Source: Oscillospiraceae bacterium (lineage in GTDB: Bacteria > Bacillota > Clostridia > Oscillospirales > Ruminococcaceae). Taken from it: DNA of 64,000 bases. A program made the position numbers and the translations under genes. The stretch covers positions 62,001 through 126,000 of the forward strand of contig JAJQGT010000011.1 in assembly GCA_021201135.1 (NCBI GenBank). The letters run 5' to 3'. Below, piece by piece: positions 50,554-58,612 of the stretch. Every line of letters begins with the position of its first letter. The stretch's first letter is position 1. The notes beneath the pieces are model-generated. The model saw nothing but the letters and a program-made list of their open reading frames with translations. It ran no database searches and was not told the origin of the DNA.

Positions 50554-51384
50554 TCACTTCCCTATCGCTTTACTCGCAAAGCCATCACAACCTGAATCCA
50601 TCGCTTCTTTGAGAGCCATATCTCCACTTTTGAGCCACAGATTTGCGAGATATAACATTCCGCACATGCAGGCGTATTTCTCATAATAATTGCCGCAAAG
50701 TGCCTCATACAAAAGGCGATTCTGTTTGTCAGAGTCTTTCTCAGCGATGGCATCTTCGAGCTTTTTTCTGCACTGCTCGTACACATTAATAAGCTTTTCG
50801 CTTTGCCAGTTTACTGCATCTATTTCCGTACTTTCATATGATAGCAGATGAGCAAATCCCTCGTCGAAAGTTATTGCATCCAAGCGGGTTAGATAACCAG
50901 TATCATCGGTTATCTCCGTCAGTTCGGGACGGTAATGATGTAACAAAACATGAGTGAACTCGTGTGACAACAGATTTCTTGCAGTTGCCTCAATATCGCA
51001 TTTTCCGACGTACTTTGTCCAAAGAATCAAATCAAAAATGACATGGCAATCTCCCTGTTCGTCAAGCTCCACTGTCGCATCATACGGTTCAGGAAATCCT
51101 ACTATCAAATCAACACCGGTATTCTTCAGTAAGTTTTGCCAATCAGGAAAAAGCAAATCCCATAGCCGTCTGTTTACAGGATTAAAGTTATGTGCCGTGG
51201 CACTGATTGCGTCATACACTATCTGAGCTTTCTCCAACTGTTCTGCATCTGCACTAGGTAGAGTGAAAAACTCACCTTCATTAAATTTCGAAGTTTCGGT
51301 CTTTGTAAAGTACCACTCATCACGATAAGCGCTGATATCCAGACCGTTCAAATAATCTGTTGCTATTCTATCGTATATTATCAT
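50554..51384 (-). CDS. Putative zinc metallopeptidase (HEXXH), family not recognised
   Basis: 276 residues. A gluzincin-like pattern: HEFTHVLLHHYRPELTEITD supplies HEXXH, and TFDEGFAHLLSYES, about 35 residues later, supplies a plausible third ligand Glu. There is no signal peptide, so the protein should be cytoplasmic. It resembles DUF2268/predicted Zn-peptidases in layout only. Monocistronic with its own promoter. Confidence 0.6.
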   Translation of the reverse strand: MIIYDRIATDYLNGLDISAYRDEWYFTKTETSKFNEGEFFTLPSADAEQLEKAQIVYDAISATAHNFNPVNRRLWDLLFPDWQNLLKNTGVDLIVGFPEPYDATVELDEQGDCHVIFDLILWTKYVGKCDIEATARNLLSHEFTHVLLHHYRPELTEITDDTGYLTRLDAITFDEGFAHLLSYESTEIDAVNWQSEKLINVYEQCRKKLEDAIAEKDSDKQNRLLYEALCGNYYEKYACMCGMLYLANLWLKSGDMALKEAMDSGCDGFASKAIGK

Positions 51385-51423
51385 GCAAGAATCCCCTATC
51401 AGATAAAATTTGCCGATGTTTAA

Positions 51424-51452
51424 AGTATAGCATAACTTTCGGAGTTTGACAA
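51424..51452 (-). promoter_or_regulatory. Promoter of the HEXXH protein gene
   Basis: Minus strand: TTGTCA, 17 bases, TATACT. Confidence 0.6.
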
Positions 51453-51511
51453 GATGAATCGGATGCCCGCAAATCCTCTCCCAAAAAATCGCAAAAAACT
51501 GAAATTAGGGC

Positions 51512-51540
51512 TTGCTTTTTTTGGCGGGGTGTGATATAAT
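51512..51540 (+). promoter_or_regulatory. Promoter of tRNA-Pro
   Basis: TTGCTT, 17 bases, TATAAT, ending 16 bases before the mature 5' end. Confidence 0.7.
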
Positions 51541-51556
51541 ATCAAGCGTTGTGAAT

Positions 51557-51633
51557 CTGGGTGTAGCTCAGCTTGGTAGAGCGCTACCTTGGGGTGGTAG
51601 AGGCCGTGGGTTCAAGTCCCGTCACTCAGACCA
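51557..51633 (+). tRNA. tRNA-Pro (anticodon GGG)
   Basis: Complete cloverleaf: acceptor CTGGGTG/CACTCAG with one G-T pair, D arm AGCTCAGCTTGGTAGAGC, anticodon stem CTACC/GGTAG with loop TTGGGGT, T arm GTGGGTTCAAGTCCCGT, and an encoded CCA end. Confidence 0.93.
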
Positions 51634-51641
51634 ATAATTTT

Positions 51642-51677
51642 AAACCTCGCAGACTGGCTTGTTTGCGAGGTTTCTTT
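51642..51677 (+). terminator. Terminator of tRNA-Pro
   Basis: AAACCTCGCA/TGCGAGGTTT stem, then CTTT. Confidence 0.7.
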
Positions 51678-51698
51678 GTATAAGGAGACAATAAATAG

Positions 51699-52181
51699 TT
51701 GAAAGATTCTGAAATTGAAATCAAAAATGTAACATCGAACGACGCCGATTTTTTATACCTTATCATGAATGATGACAGGATTCTTAATAGGTTGAACGAA
51801 ATCCCGACGACTGTAGACGACTGGAAAGAAGCGGTTGAGGTCTGGAGTGGCGACCCTGACGAGGAAAACTACTTGGTTTGGGTGCACGACTGCAGAGCGG
51901 GGCGGTTTTCTCTTAACAATCTTGAATCTAATGACAGGGTTGCATATCTGAAGATGGCGGTGCTCCTGCCCGAATATCAGCATCGCGGAGTCGGAAGCAT
52001 AGTACTACAAAGGCTTCTCGAGGATTTAAAAGACAGGGGATATAGTACTGTGATGCTTTACACCAACGCCGACAATGTAAATGCTCAGAAGTGCTATCAA
52101 AAATGCGGTTTTGCGGTTGTTGAGGAGTTCCGGGATGTGATGGCGGATGGGAGTTGTGTGGGGAGATATAAGATGAGGTGA
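51699..52181 (+). CDS. GNAT-family acetyltransferase
   Basis: 160 residues from TTG 51699 (AAGGAG about 12 bases upstream). Motif A VLLPEYQHRGVGSIVLQRLL and YTNADNVNAQKCYQKCGFAV. Substrate unknown. It follows tRNA-Pro without a separate promoter that I can see. Confidence 0.8.
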   Translation: MKDSEIEIKNVTSNDADFLYLIMNDDRILNRLNEIPTTVDDWKEAVEVWSGDPDEENYLVWVHDCRAGRFSLNNLESNDRVAYLKMAVLLPEYQHRGVGSIVLQRLLEDLKDRGYSTVMLYTNADNVNAQKCYQKCGFAVVEEFRDVMADGSCVGRYKMR

Positions 52182-52211
52182 GAGTTGTGATTATTCCACA
52201 CTTGATGATAC

Positions 52212-52252
52212 AAGAAAAACCGACAAAGCACCAAGCCTTGCCGGTTTTTCTT
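52212..52252 (+). terminator. Bidirectional terminator
   Basis: AAGAAAAACCG/CGGTTTTTCTT stem with further pairing inside (CAA/TTG). Confidence 0.75.
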
Positions 52253-52262
52253 ATGCCCGAAA

Positions 52263-52931
52263 TCAATCAATAACGACTCCATCCTCAATCTTAATAACCA
52301 CATCCGCCTTTGCCGCAATCTCTGGGTCATGGGTTACCATGATGAGCGTTTGCCCGAACTGCTGAGCACAATCCCAAAGAAGCTGGATGGTCGTCTCGCC
52401 GTTCTTCTTGTCGAGGTTTCCCGTCGGTTCGTCGGCGAATATCAGCTGAGGCTTCGCAAGAACTGAGCGAGCTATGGCAACCCTTTGCTGTTCGCCGCCC
52501 GAAAGCTCAGTCGGATATTTCTTGAGCTTGTCGGCGATTCCGAGGAGCTCCGTCACGTTCTGTAAAAACTCCGGGTCGGGCTTCTTGTTGTCGAGTTTCA
52601 TCGGCATGCAGATGTTTGTAAGCACCGTGTACTCATCCAAGAGATTAAACTGCTGGAAGACAAATCCCATGTGCCTTCTTCTGAACTCCGCCATCTTCGC
52701 ATCGGGGTAGGAATATAAATCTTCATCGCCGAGATAGATATTGCCCGAAGTGGGCTCGTCAAGACCTCCGAGGATATGCAGAAGCGTCGACTTTCCCGAG
52801 CCGCTTCGCCCGATGATGGTGTAGAAAAGTCCTTCCTCGAACTCGGCACTCACGCCGTTCAGTGCGTGCGTCTCGCCTGATTCCGCCTTGTAGGTCTTGT
52901 AGATGTCCTTTGCTTTTAATACTGTACTCAT
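52263..52931 (-). CDS. ABC transporter ATPase, LolD/MacB type
   Basis: 222 residues. Walker A IIGRSGSGKSTLLHILGG, Q-loop MGFVFQQFNLLDEYTV, signature LSGGEQQRVAIARSV, Walker B LIFADEPTGNLD and H-loop MVTHDPEIA. Partner of the FtsX-type permease 15 bases upstream; typical of bacitracin/lantibiotic-resistance or mechanotransmission MacB-like pumps. Last gene of the ECF sigma operon. Confidence 0.92.
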   Translation of the reverse strand: MSTVLKAKDIYKTYKAESGETHALNGVSAEFEEGLFYTIIGRSGSGKSTLLHILGGLDEPTSGNIYLGDEDLYSYPDAKMAEFRRRHMGFVFQQFNLLDEYTVLTNICMPMKLDNKKPDPEFLQNVTELLGIADKLKKYPTELSGGEQQRVAIARSVLAKPQLIFADEPTGNLDKKNGETTIQLLWDCAQQFGQTLIMVTHDPEIAAKADVVIKIEDGVVID

Positions 52932-52946
52932 AATTTTTTCTCCTTT

Positions 52947-55337
52947 TTATCTATCCTCACGGAGCATTTCCATTAGCGTATATTTATTGAGCCCTAATTT
53001 TGAGACGTAGCAGATTACAAACACAACCGCGAATAGCGCAAGTGAGATAAGAATCATAGTCCACGTCTCCATATGATAGCTTGCAAGGTCCTGAAGCTTG
53101 CTTTGGAAAGCGATGCCGAGCTCGCTGAGACTCAGCGTCGTTTCACTGTCCATAACGATTTTCAGCAGGACATACCCGAAATATATCACCCATCCGGCGA
53201 CACTTGCAATAGCTCCACGGATGATTGAGGTTATCAGAAGCCTTGTATTTCTTTGTCGCTTCGACATTCCAATCGCTTGCAGGATGCCGTACTTTTTCTT
53301 TTCCCGTTCCGTTTCAAGTCTGATGGTGCTGTTAAGAATCAGAAGCGTTATGAACACAATACACCCGCCGCTTACCCAGAACATGATAAGCGTCTGGAGA
53401 TATTCACGGGCTCTGGCTGAGTTTTCGGCGCGGTTATTCGCGGTAATCAACAGGGAATTTGCGTTCATTATCTTTGTGATTGCTTTATCTGTCGAGAGAT
53501 ACTCGGCATTCATGTCGGTGAATATGAGAACCTGCGTGAAGCCTGCTGTGTCTCCGGCTGTGTATGAGCCCCACATTGTACCTTCTGGAAGGGCGTCCAA
53601 AACCTTTTGCACAAACGCTGTAGAGCAGACTATATCGTAGGTGTCCGGATATAGGCTATAATTATGCCCAAGTCCCGAAGAGCGGTAATAATTGCTGACA
53701 CCGCCGACGGTTGTTGTGAATTCTGTGTCGTCGGAAATGGTCAGTGTGATTTCGTCGCCGACTGCCGGAACAATTGATTCTGAATCAGTCGAGACTTTCA
53801 TGAGAATAACACTGTCGCCTGAGTTGAAGCTTTCGAGGTCGGTGCAGGTGAAGTCAATCATCCCTTTCCAACTGTCGGCTGAATCGACGACATAAATCGA
53901 GACTTCCTGAGCCTCGACTGCATCTGTTGTCAAGCTGGCTGATTGTTCCGAAAAGCCCCATACTCCCGAAACTCCCGGAACAGAGGCAAGCTCGCTCAGG
54001 ACATCATCCCCAAGGTGCTGACCTGAAAAGCTAAGAGTGTTTATAGCGTAATAGGAATAGGTGGTCGTGTAGTATGTATAGTGATGGTATGGATCAAGCG
54101 AGAAGATGGTTGTGAAGACAACTGCAGAGCAGAAGACAACACACATCGCTATGATCAAGCCTTTCTGGAACCTGCGGGAGAACCGTTGCTTTCCGACCTG
54201 CATTTCCATCCTGCCGGTAAGCGGAGTTGCAACTGCAACCTGGAACATTACCATCTTGACTATAAGTATGCCTGCAACCCAGAGAAGTAAGAACATACTA
54301 AGATTCTTCCATGGAATACTGACTATAATTGCAATAGAACCTGAGAACACGCTGACCCTGAGTAAAATCCAGATGCCGATCACGCCGACAACTATTCCCA
54401 TCAGCAAGGATGGGATGCAGAGTATCAGTGCCTCAACAGTTACAAGGAGCCTCAACTGTCCTTTTGATGCTCCGAGACTGCGAAGTCTTACTGTTTTTCT
54501 TATCTCCGACTGCATCTGGAGTATGTAGACGACTACAATCGCCAGAATTGCGACGGCAAAGATGAGCCAGATATAGATAATATTTAATTCCGCCTCGCTG
54601 TGATCCTGATAGGCATAGGAATTGAGCTTGACCTGCTTTCTGCTTGAGGCTACGTTTGAAGCCCTCGATTCCGAAAGATATGTATTGACTTCATCCGAAA
54701 CGGTGTCCTCCATCCCGTCAATGACGGTGAAGAAGTAGGAGACAGTTGGTGTAACGCCGTCAAAAATAGCCTCTGCATCCTCTTCGGTTATAATTGCACT
54801 GTTCAGAGTGTCGGTATAGTCCCAGAGAGTGGTGTAGGTTGAAATTACACCGGTCAGGGTGAAATTATGATAGATTATTTTATCATCGGATATGGTTATC
54901 GGCAGGGTGATTGTCTCGCCGATGGTGTAATCATAGCCGAGCTTATTGAGCACAGCCACTTCGACAGCAATTTCTCCGCTGTTCTCGGGAAGAGTTCCTT
55001 CCTCCAGATGGATTCCCATTTCGACGAATGCATCATCGACCGTGCCAATTCCCAGCCCACTTACAGTGCCGTAAGTGACACTCTCGCCGACGCTGTCAGC
55101 CCACTCGGTAGACTCAAGATATTCCACGTCTCCGTCCCGACCATATACAATAGAGCCATACCAATAGCCGTATATCGAGAAGCGATATTCTTGATTTGTC
55201 ATTGCAATGCTACTTGTGTAACTCAGAAGCATAACCGCAAAGGCAAATGTTATCATGAGCACAAGCACGATCAAAAAGTTACTTTTGCGCTTTCGCCATA
55301 AGCCTTCGAAGGCGAGACCGAATATAGTCTTAATCAT
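52947..55337 (-). CDS. FtsX-type ABC permease
   Basis: 796 residues. An N-terminal helix (FLIVLVLMITFAFAVMLLSY), a large extracellular MacB-PCD-like domain (about 60-235), three helices (about 245-385), a second extracellular domain and four C-terminal helices, ending KYTLMEMLREDR. This duplicated FtsX layout fits peptide-antibiotic sensing and export pumps such as BceB or YtrF. Coupled with an ECF sigma and anti-sigma factor, so it may respond to envelope stress. Confidence 0.85.
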   Translation of the reverse strand: MIKTIFGLAFEGLWRKRKSNFLIVLVLMITFAFAVMLLSYTSSIAMTNQEYRFSIYGYWYGSIVYGRDGDVEYLESTEWADSVGESVTYGTVSGLGIGTVDDAFVEMGIHLEEGTLPENSGEIAVEVAVLNKLGYDYTIGETITLPITISDDKIIYHNFTLTGVISTYTTLWDYTDTLNSAIITEEDAEAIFDGVTPTVSYFFTVIDGMEDTVSDEVNTYLSESRASNVASSRKQVKLNSYAYQDHSEAELNIIYIWLIFAVAILAIVVVYILQMQSEIRKTVRLRSLGASKGQLRLLVTVEALILCIPSLLMGIVVGVIGIWILLRVSVFSGSIAIIVSIPWKNLSMFLLLWVAGILIVKMVMFQVAVATPLTGRMEMQVGKQRFSRRFQKGLIIAMCVVFCSAVVFTTIFSLDPYHHYTYYTTTYSYYAINTLSFSGQHLGDDVLSELASVPGVSGVWGFSEQSASLTTDAVEAQEVSIYVVDSADSWKGMIDFTCTDLESFNSGDSVILMKVSTDSESIVPAVGDEITLTISDDTEFTTTVGGVSNYYRSSGLGHNYSLYPDTYDIVCSTAFVQKVLDALPEGTMWGSYTAGDTAGFTQVLIFTDMNAEYLSTDKAITKIMNANSLLITANNRAENSARAREYLQTLIMFWVSGGCIVFITLLILNSTIRLETEREKKKYGILQAIGMSKRQRNTRLLITSIIRGAIASVAGWVIYFGYVLLKIVMDSETTLSLSELGIAFQSKLQDLASYHMETWTMILISLALFAVVFVICYVSKLGLNKYTLMEMLREDR

Positions 55338-55342
55338 ATCTT

Positions 55343-56086
55343 TTAATCTCCATAGATTCTGCCAATAAGCTTTCCTGCGGCTTCCGGGTCGGCAAGTGAT
55401 TCGTCCATCGGAATTTCAAACAGTGTCTGGAGTCCACTGTAATCCTCGCTCATTGAAACAGTTCCGTCGTCGTTCAGAGAGTATGTTTTCGGGAAATTGT
55501 TCCCGTCATATACGGCGATATAGATGGTGTGGTCGGCGAATACGCCTATGTTGGTTGTTTCAATAAGGCAATATTCAATGCCATCCTCGATGAGAAACCA
55601 CCAATCACCGTCGCCGAGTGTTAAAACGTTGACCTTCTCAGGGTCATATCCGGAAAAGAGCGGGCTTATTGTGATATTAAGGTAATTTGTGATTGGCTCG
55701 CCGTCCTCCCTCTCAATCGAAGCGACAATGTAGCTCTTGGTGAGGTCGACGTCATCCGAATAGCCGGTAAGGTCGTCGCCGGTAGCAACTCCGAGAATTG
55801 ATACGATATAGCCTCCGCTGGTTTGGGATTCGATATTAAAGGCTTCTCCTCCGCCGTCCTTGAAGAACTCGGCAAGGGTCGTCATACCCCACCTGTTTGC
55901 AACGTCGGAAGCAGTCAGAAACTCTTTTGCGGCAAATACCGAAACCGTGAGAATCACAGCCGCCACTACACCGGCTATAATTCTTGAGGGATGGATTCTG
56001 TGGGTTGTGGGCTTATAGTCCGCCGCCTGCTCGACGTAGGCGGGATTTATGTCGGTGATTGCGTCTGAAATCAAATTTTCCTTCAT
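55343..56086 (-). CDS. Anti-sigma-factor-like membrane protein
   Basis: 247 residues: short cytosolic N-terminus (MKENLISDAITDINPAYVEQ), one membrane helix (IIAGVVAAVILTVSVFAA, about 36-53), and a large extracellular domain with no zinc-binding HxxxCxxC motif. It resembles DUF4179-type anti-sigma factors. ATG overlaps the sigma factor stop (ATGA), the usual coupling for a sigma/anti-sigma pair. Confidence 0.75.
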   Translation of the reverse strand: MKENLISDAITDINPAYVEQAADYKPTTHRIHPSRIIAGVVAAVILTVSVFAAKEFLTASDVANRWGMTTLAEFFKDGGGEAFNIESQTSGGYIVSILGVATGDDLTGYSDDVDLTKSYIVASIEREDGEPITNYLNITISPLFSGYDPEKVNVLTLGDGDWWFLIEDGIEYCLIETTNIGVFADHTIYIAVYDGNNFPKTYSLNDDGTVSMSEDYSGLQTLFEIPMDESLADPEAAGKLIGRIYGD

Positions 56087-56661
56087 ACTTTATATCCTTC
56101 TTTCTGTAAGTATTTTTTCAGTTTGCTCCGTATGCGTGAAAGGCGAACTGACAGGTTGTTCTCGGTTATTCCGAAGCGCTCCGAAAGCTCTTTGACGCTG
56201 TCGGAGTACCAGTAACGGCGAACAAACAGCATTCTTGAGTCCTCGTCAAGGGTCCCGAGAAACCGGTCAATCAGGGTCGACAACTCGCGCGCAGTTATCT
56301 CCTGCTCGACCGACGTGATTCCCGCAAGGCAGTCCTCGAGCTCATCAAGTGCCACGTCATAGAAGCTGTTGCGCTTCCCGGCGGTGTTTGAGTGGTACTT
56401 CGATATCGAGATATTGCGGACAATCCGAAAGAGATAAGCCCGAAGGGGGTTCGGCTTCTCCGGCGGAATGGCGTTCCAGAGCGCCAAAAGCGCATCGCTC
56501 ACGCACTCCTCGGCATCAAGGCTGTTTCCCAGGATGTTCTGGGAGATAGCCAGGCAAGCCGAGCCGTACTTCTCCCGGGTCTCGGAAATCGCCTGCTCAG
56601 AGCGGGAGTTAAACAGCTCGATAATCTCGCTGTCCTCAAGCATCATATCAGCTCCTTTCAA
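56083..56661 (-). CDS. ECF RNA polymerase sigma factor
   Basis: 192 residues. Region 2 (ISQNILGNSLDAEECVSDAL, PLRAYLFRIVRNISIS) and region 4 (FVRRYWYSDSVKELSERFGI, ENNLSVRLSRIRSKLKKYLQ) of a sigma-70 ECF protein, likely the Clostridia group that pairs with DUF4179 anti-sigma factors. AAGGAGCTG precedes ATG 56661 (an ATG three bases on is equally possible). A candidate autoregulated promoter is at 56667-56694. Confidence 0.9.
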   Translation of the reverse strand: MKGADMMLEDSEIIELFNSRSEQAISETREKYGSACLAISQNILGNSLDAEECVSDALLALWNAIPPEKPNPLRAYLFRIVRNISISKYHSNTAGKRNSFYDVALDELEDCLAGITSVEQEITARELSTLIDRFLGTLDEDSRMLFVRRYWYSDSVKELSERFGITENNLSVRLSRIRSKLKKYLQKEGYKV

Positions 56662-56666
56662 CTATA

Positions 56667-56694
56667 TACTATGGATTCGGGCGGGAATCTTACA
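56667..56694 (-). promoter_or_regulatory. Candidate ECF promoter of the sigma operon (copy C)
   Basis: Minus strand TGTAAGATTCCCGC (56681-56694) after a T-rich tract, then ATAGTATA 16 bases after TGTAAG. ECF operons are commonly autoregulated. Confidence 0.5.
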
Positions 56695-56755
56695 GAAAGA
56701 TTTGAAAAAAGCAGTCCTGACGGGCAAGACTGCTCTGATTTTGCGGTTCGTGGGC

Positions 56756-57148
56756 TTAATTCAAGCCATAATAGATTTCGCCATCGTGCCTGATAGCGGC
56801 GTAATAGATGCCGTCAATCTCTAAGATATAGACGTTCTCCGTCTCCTGCGGGGCGTAGTTATACACAGGGATGTCGGTTTCGGATTCAACAACTTCATAA
56901 GCATTGTTGCCGGCGGATTCGAGGAAGCCGATAAATTCACCGCAAAGGTCGGCGGTCAGCTCTGAAGGCAAACCACAGGCTTCGAGGACACTCCCCTCAC
57001 CCGTATCTCCCGCTCCGCAAATCCAGTACTCGTTGCCGTTATAGTAGACCTTATGGACGACGGCACCGGTGGTGCAGGCGGTGAAGCAGAGGGTTGCTGT
57101 GAGAACAGCTAAAACTAGTGCTAAAAACAAAGATAAAATTTTTCTCAT
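56756..57148 (-). CDS. Small exported protein, possible lipoprotein
   Basis: 130 residues. Signal peptide with a lipobox-like end (LAVLTATLCFTACTTG; Cys at 25). The mature part has VYYNGNEYWICGAG and ends VYILEIDGIYYAAIRHDGEI, a small beta-rich domain that I do not recognise. Third of three small genes upstream of the ECF sigma gene and 12 bases after the second one. Confidence 0.6.
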   Translation of the reverse strand: MRKILSLFLALVLAVLTATLCFTACTTGAVVHKVYYNGNEYWICGAGDTGEGSVLEACGLPSELTADLCGEFIGFLESAGNNAYEVVESETDIPVYNYAPQETENVYILEIDGIYYAAIRHDGEIYYGLN

Positions 57149-57160
57149 GATGATACCTCC

Positions 57161-57427
57161 TTAATCCTTATCGGGTATTTCCTTACCGCAGTAGGAGCAG
57201 TATTTTCCGTTTGTCCACCTCGGTTTGCCACAGTGAGGACATTTTGCAGACCCCCATCTAATGTAAACAAGCCCGCCAAATATGAGTGCAATACATGGCA
57301 AAGCGATATACGCTGTTACAGCGATGACGCCATCATCCATTTCATAGATTCCAAGCCCCATAACCCCTAGTGCTATCACAAGGACAACAAACGCAACGGC
57401 TACAATCCAAATTGCTACTTTTCTCAT
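57161..57427 (-). CDS. Small membrane protein with C-terminal zinc ribbon
   Basis: 88 residues from ATG 57427 (GGAGG 8 bases upstream). Two membrane helices (residues 4-26, 37-58) and a zinc ribbon (KCPHCGKPRWTNGKYCSYCG). Function unknown. Middle gene of the small-protein group. Confidence 0.6.
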   Translation of the reverse strand: MRKVAIWIVAVAFVVLVIALGVMGLGIYEMDDGVIAVTAYIALPCIALIFGGLVYIRWGSAKCPHCGKPRWTNGKYCSYCGKEIPDKD

Positions 57428-57534
57428 AGTGATGCCTCCATATCGTTTTTCGTGTTCTTGACAGCAACCACATTCTGCCCGGTTACGCTGATAATTGTTT
57501 CCCGCTTGCATTTTAAGCAGAACAACAGGCTCTG

Positions 57535-57849
57535 TTAGTCTGTTTTGGCGTAAAAGGCGCCATCATATCCCCACAATCTGTATATGTATTGCCCCTCGGT
57601 ATCGCCCTTAACCGAATATACTCGAAACTTATCTTTACCGTTCGTAACAACACCGAGAAAGCGTCCTTTATCGGCTTGTGTAAACTCCAATGAACTATCA
57701 TACTGATACACAGTATCGCCAATTATAACGGTTTCCAATTCAGCCCCTTGTATTGAGCCGATTACCGTTGAGTTTTTTATAATGATAGTAACAGCCACCG
57801 CAAGCAGACATAGCACACAAACACACAAAACGAGAACCTTTTTCTTCAA
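57535..57849 (-). CDS. Small exported or membrane-anchored protein
   Basis: 104 residues from TTG 57849 (AAGGAGG 8 bases upstream). One N-terminal helix (VLVLCVCVLCLLAVAVTIII) and a short beta-rich domain ending YRLWGYDGAFYAKTD. Family not recognised. First gene after candidate ECF promoter copy B. Confidence 0.6.
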   Translation of the reverse strand: MKKKVLVLCVCVLCLLAVAVTIIIKNSTVIGSIQGAELETVIIGDTVYQYDSSLEFTQADKGRFLGVVTNGKDKFRVYSVKGDTEGQYIYRLWGYDGAFYAKTD

Positions 57850-57902
57850 TGTGCCACCTCCTTGAATCGTTTATTTCCTTTCGGATTGGTTTTCTATAAG
57901 TA

Positions 57903-57931
57903 ATACAAATTAAGAAGCGGGATTATTGCAC
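57903..57931 (-). promoter_or_regulatory. Candidate ECF promoter (copy B)
   Basis: Minus strand TGCAATAATCCCGC (57917-57930) after a T-rich tract; matches copies A and C. Confidence 0.45.
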
Positions 57932-58079
57932 TGCGGCGAGAAAAATTTTTTTACTTTTTCACTGCTGAGAGGATGGTGCGGAGGGCTAAAAGTTTTCCCG
58001 ACGACAGTATAGCATAAAAGCATTTAAGAAGCAAGATTTTGCGAAGAATCTTAATAAAAGCTTAATAATTGAGAATGGG

Positions 58080-58108
58080 TTGACATCGGGCGAAAGCTGT
58101 TGTAAAAT
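58080..58108 (+). promoter_or_regulatory. Promoter of the NifX-domain gene
   Basis: TTGACA, 17 bases, TAAAAT; AAAGGAG precedes ATG 58151. Confidence 0.75.
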
Positions 58109-58150
58109 ATCAGGGATGATTAAAATCAGTCACCGAAAGGAGAAAGCAGC

Positions 58151-58546
58151 ATGAGAATTGCAGTAACATATGAAAACGGGCAGGTGTTCCAGCACTTCGG
58201 GCACACCGAACAGTTCAAGATTTTTGACGTGGAGGACGGCAAAGTCGTCTCGTCTCAGGTCGTCGGCACCAACGGTCAGGGACACGGAGCTCTGGCGGAT
58301 TTGCTCAACGAAATCCAGACGGACGTCATCATCTGCGGAGGCATCGGTGCAGGAGCAAAGAATGCCCTCGAGAACGTTGGGATCAAGATGTTTGGCGGTG
58401 TTACGGGAGACGTCGACAAGGCAGTTGAGGATTACCTCGCCGGAACGCTTCAATATAACCCCGATATCAGGTGCAACCATCATTCGGAAGGACACCACGA
58501 TAACTGCGGCGAACATCACGATTGTGGGCATCACTGTGGGGAATAA
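58151..58546 (+). CDS. NifX/NifB-type dinitrogenase-cofactor domain protein with His/Cys tail
   Basis: 131 residues. The first ~105 match the stand-alone NifX/NafY-like domain (RIAVTYENGQVFQHFGHTEQ, DVIICGGIGAGAKNALENVG, GTLQYNPDIRC), which carries iron-sulfur or Fe-Mo precursors. The last ~24 residues are His- and Cys-rich (CNHHSEGHHDNCGEHHDCGH), a metal-binding tail. No nif genes nearby; Mrp at 63.1 kb is another iron-sulfur carrier. Confidence 0.85.
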   Translation: MRIAVTYENGQVFQHFGHTEQFKIFDVEDGKVVSSQVVGTNGQGHGALADLLNEIQTDVIICGGIGAGAKNALENVGIKMFGGVTGDVDKAVEDYLAGTLQYNPDIRCNHHSEGHHDNCGEHHDCGHHCGE

Positions 58547-58562
58547 AATTTCAAAATAAAAA

Positions 58563-58600
58563 GCCCGCCATAGGAGTTGAATCCTGTGGCGGGTGTTTTT
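58563..58600 (+). terminator. Bidirectional terminator
   Basis: CCCGCCATAGGA/TCCTGTGGCGGG stem around GTTGAA, then TTTTT. Confidence 0.8.
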
Positions 58601-58612
58601 ATGCAAAAATTG

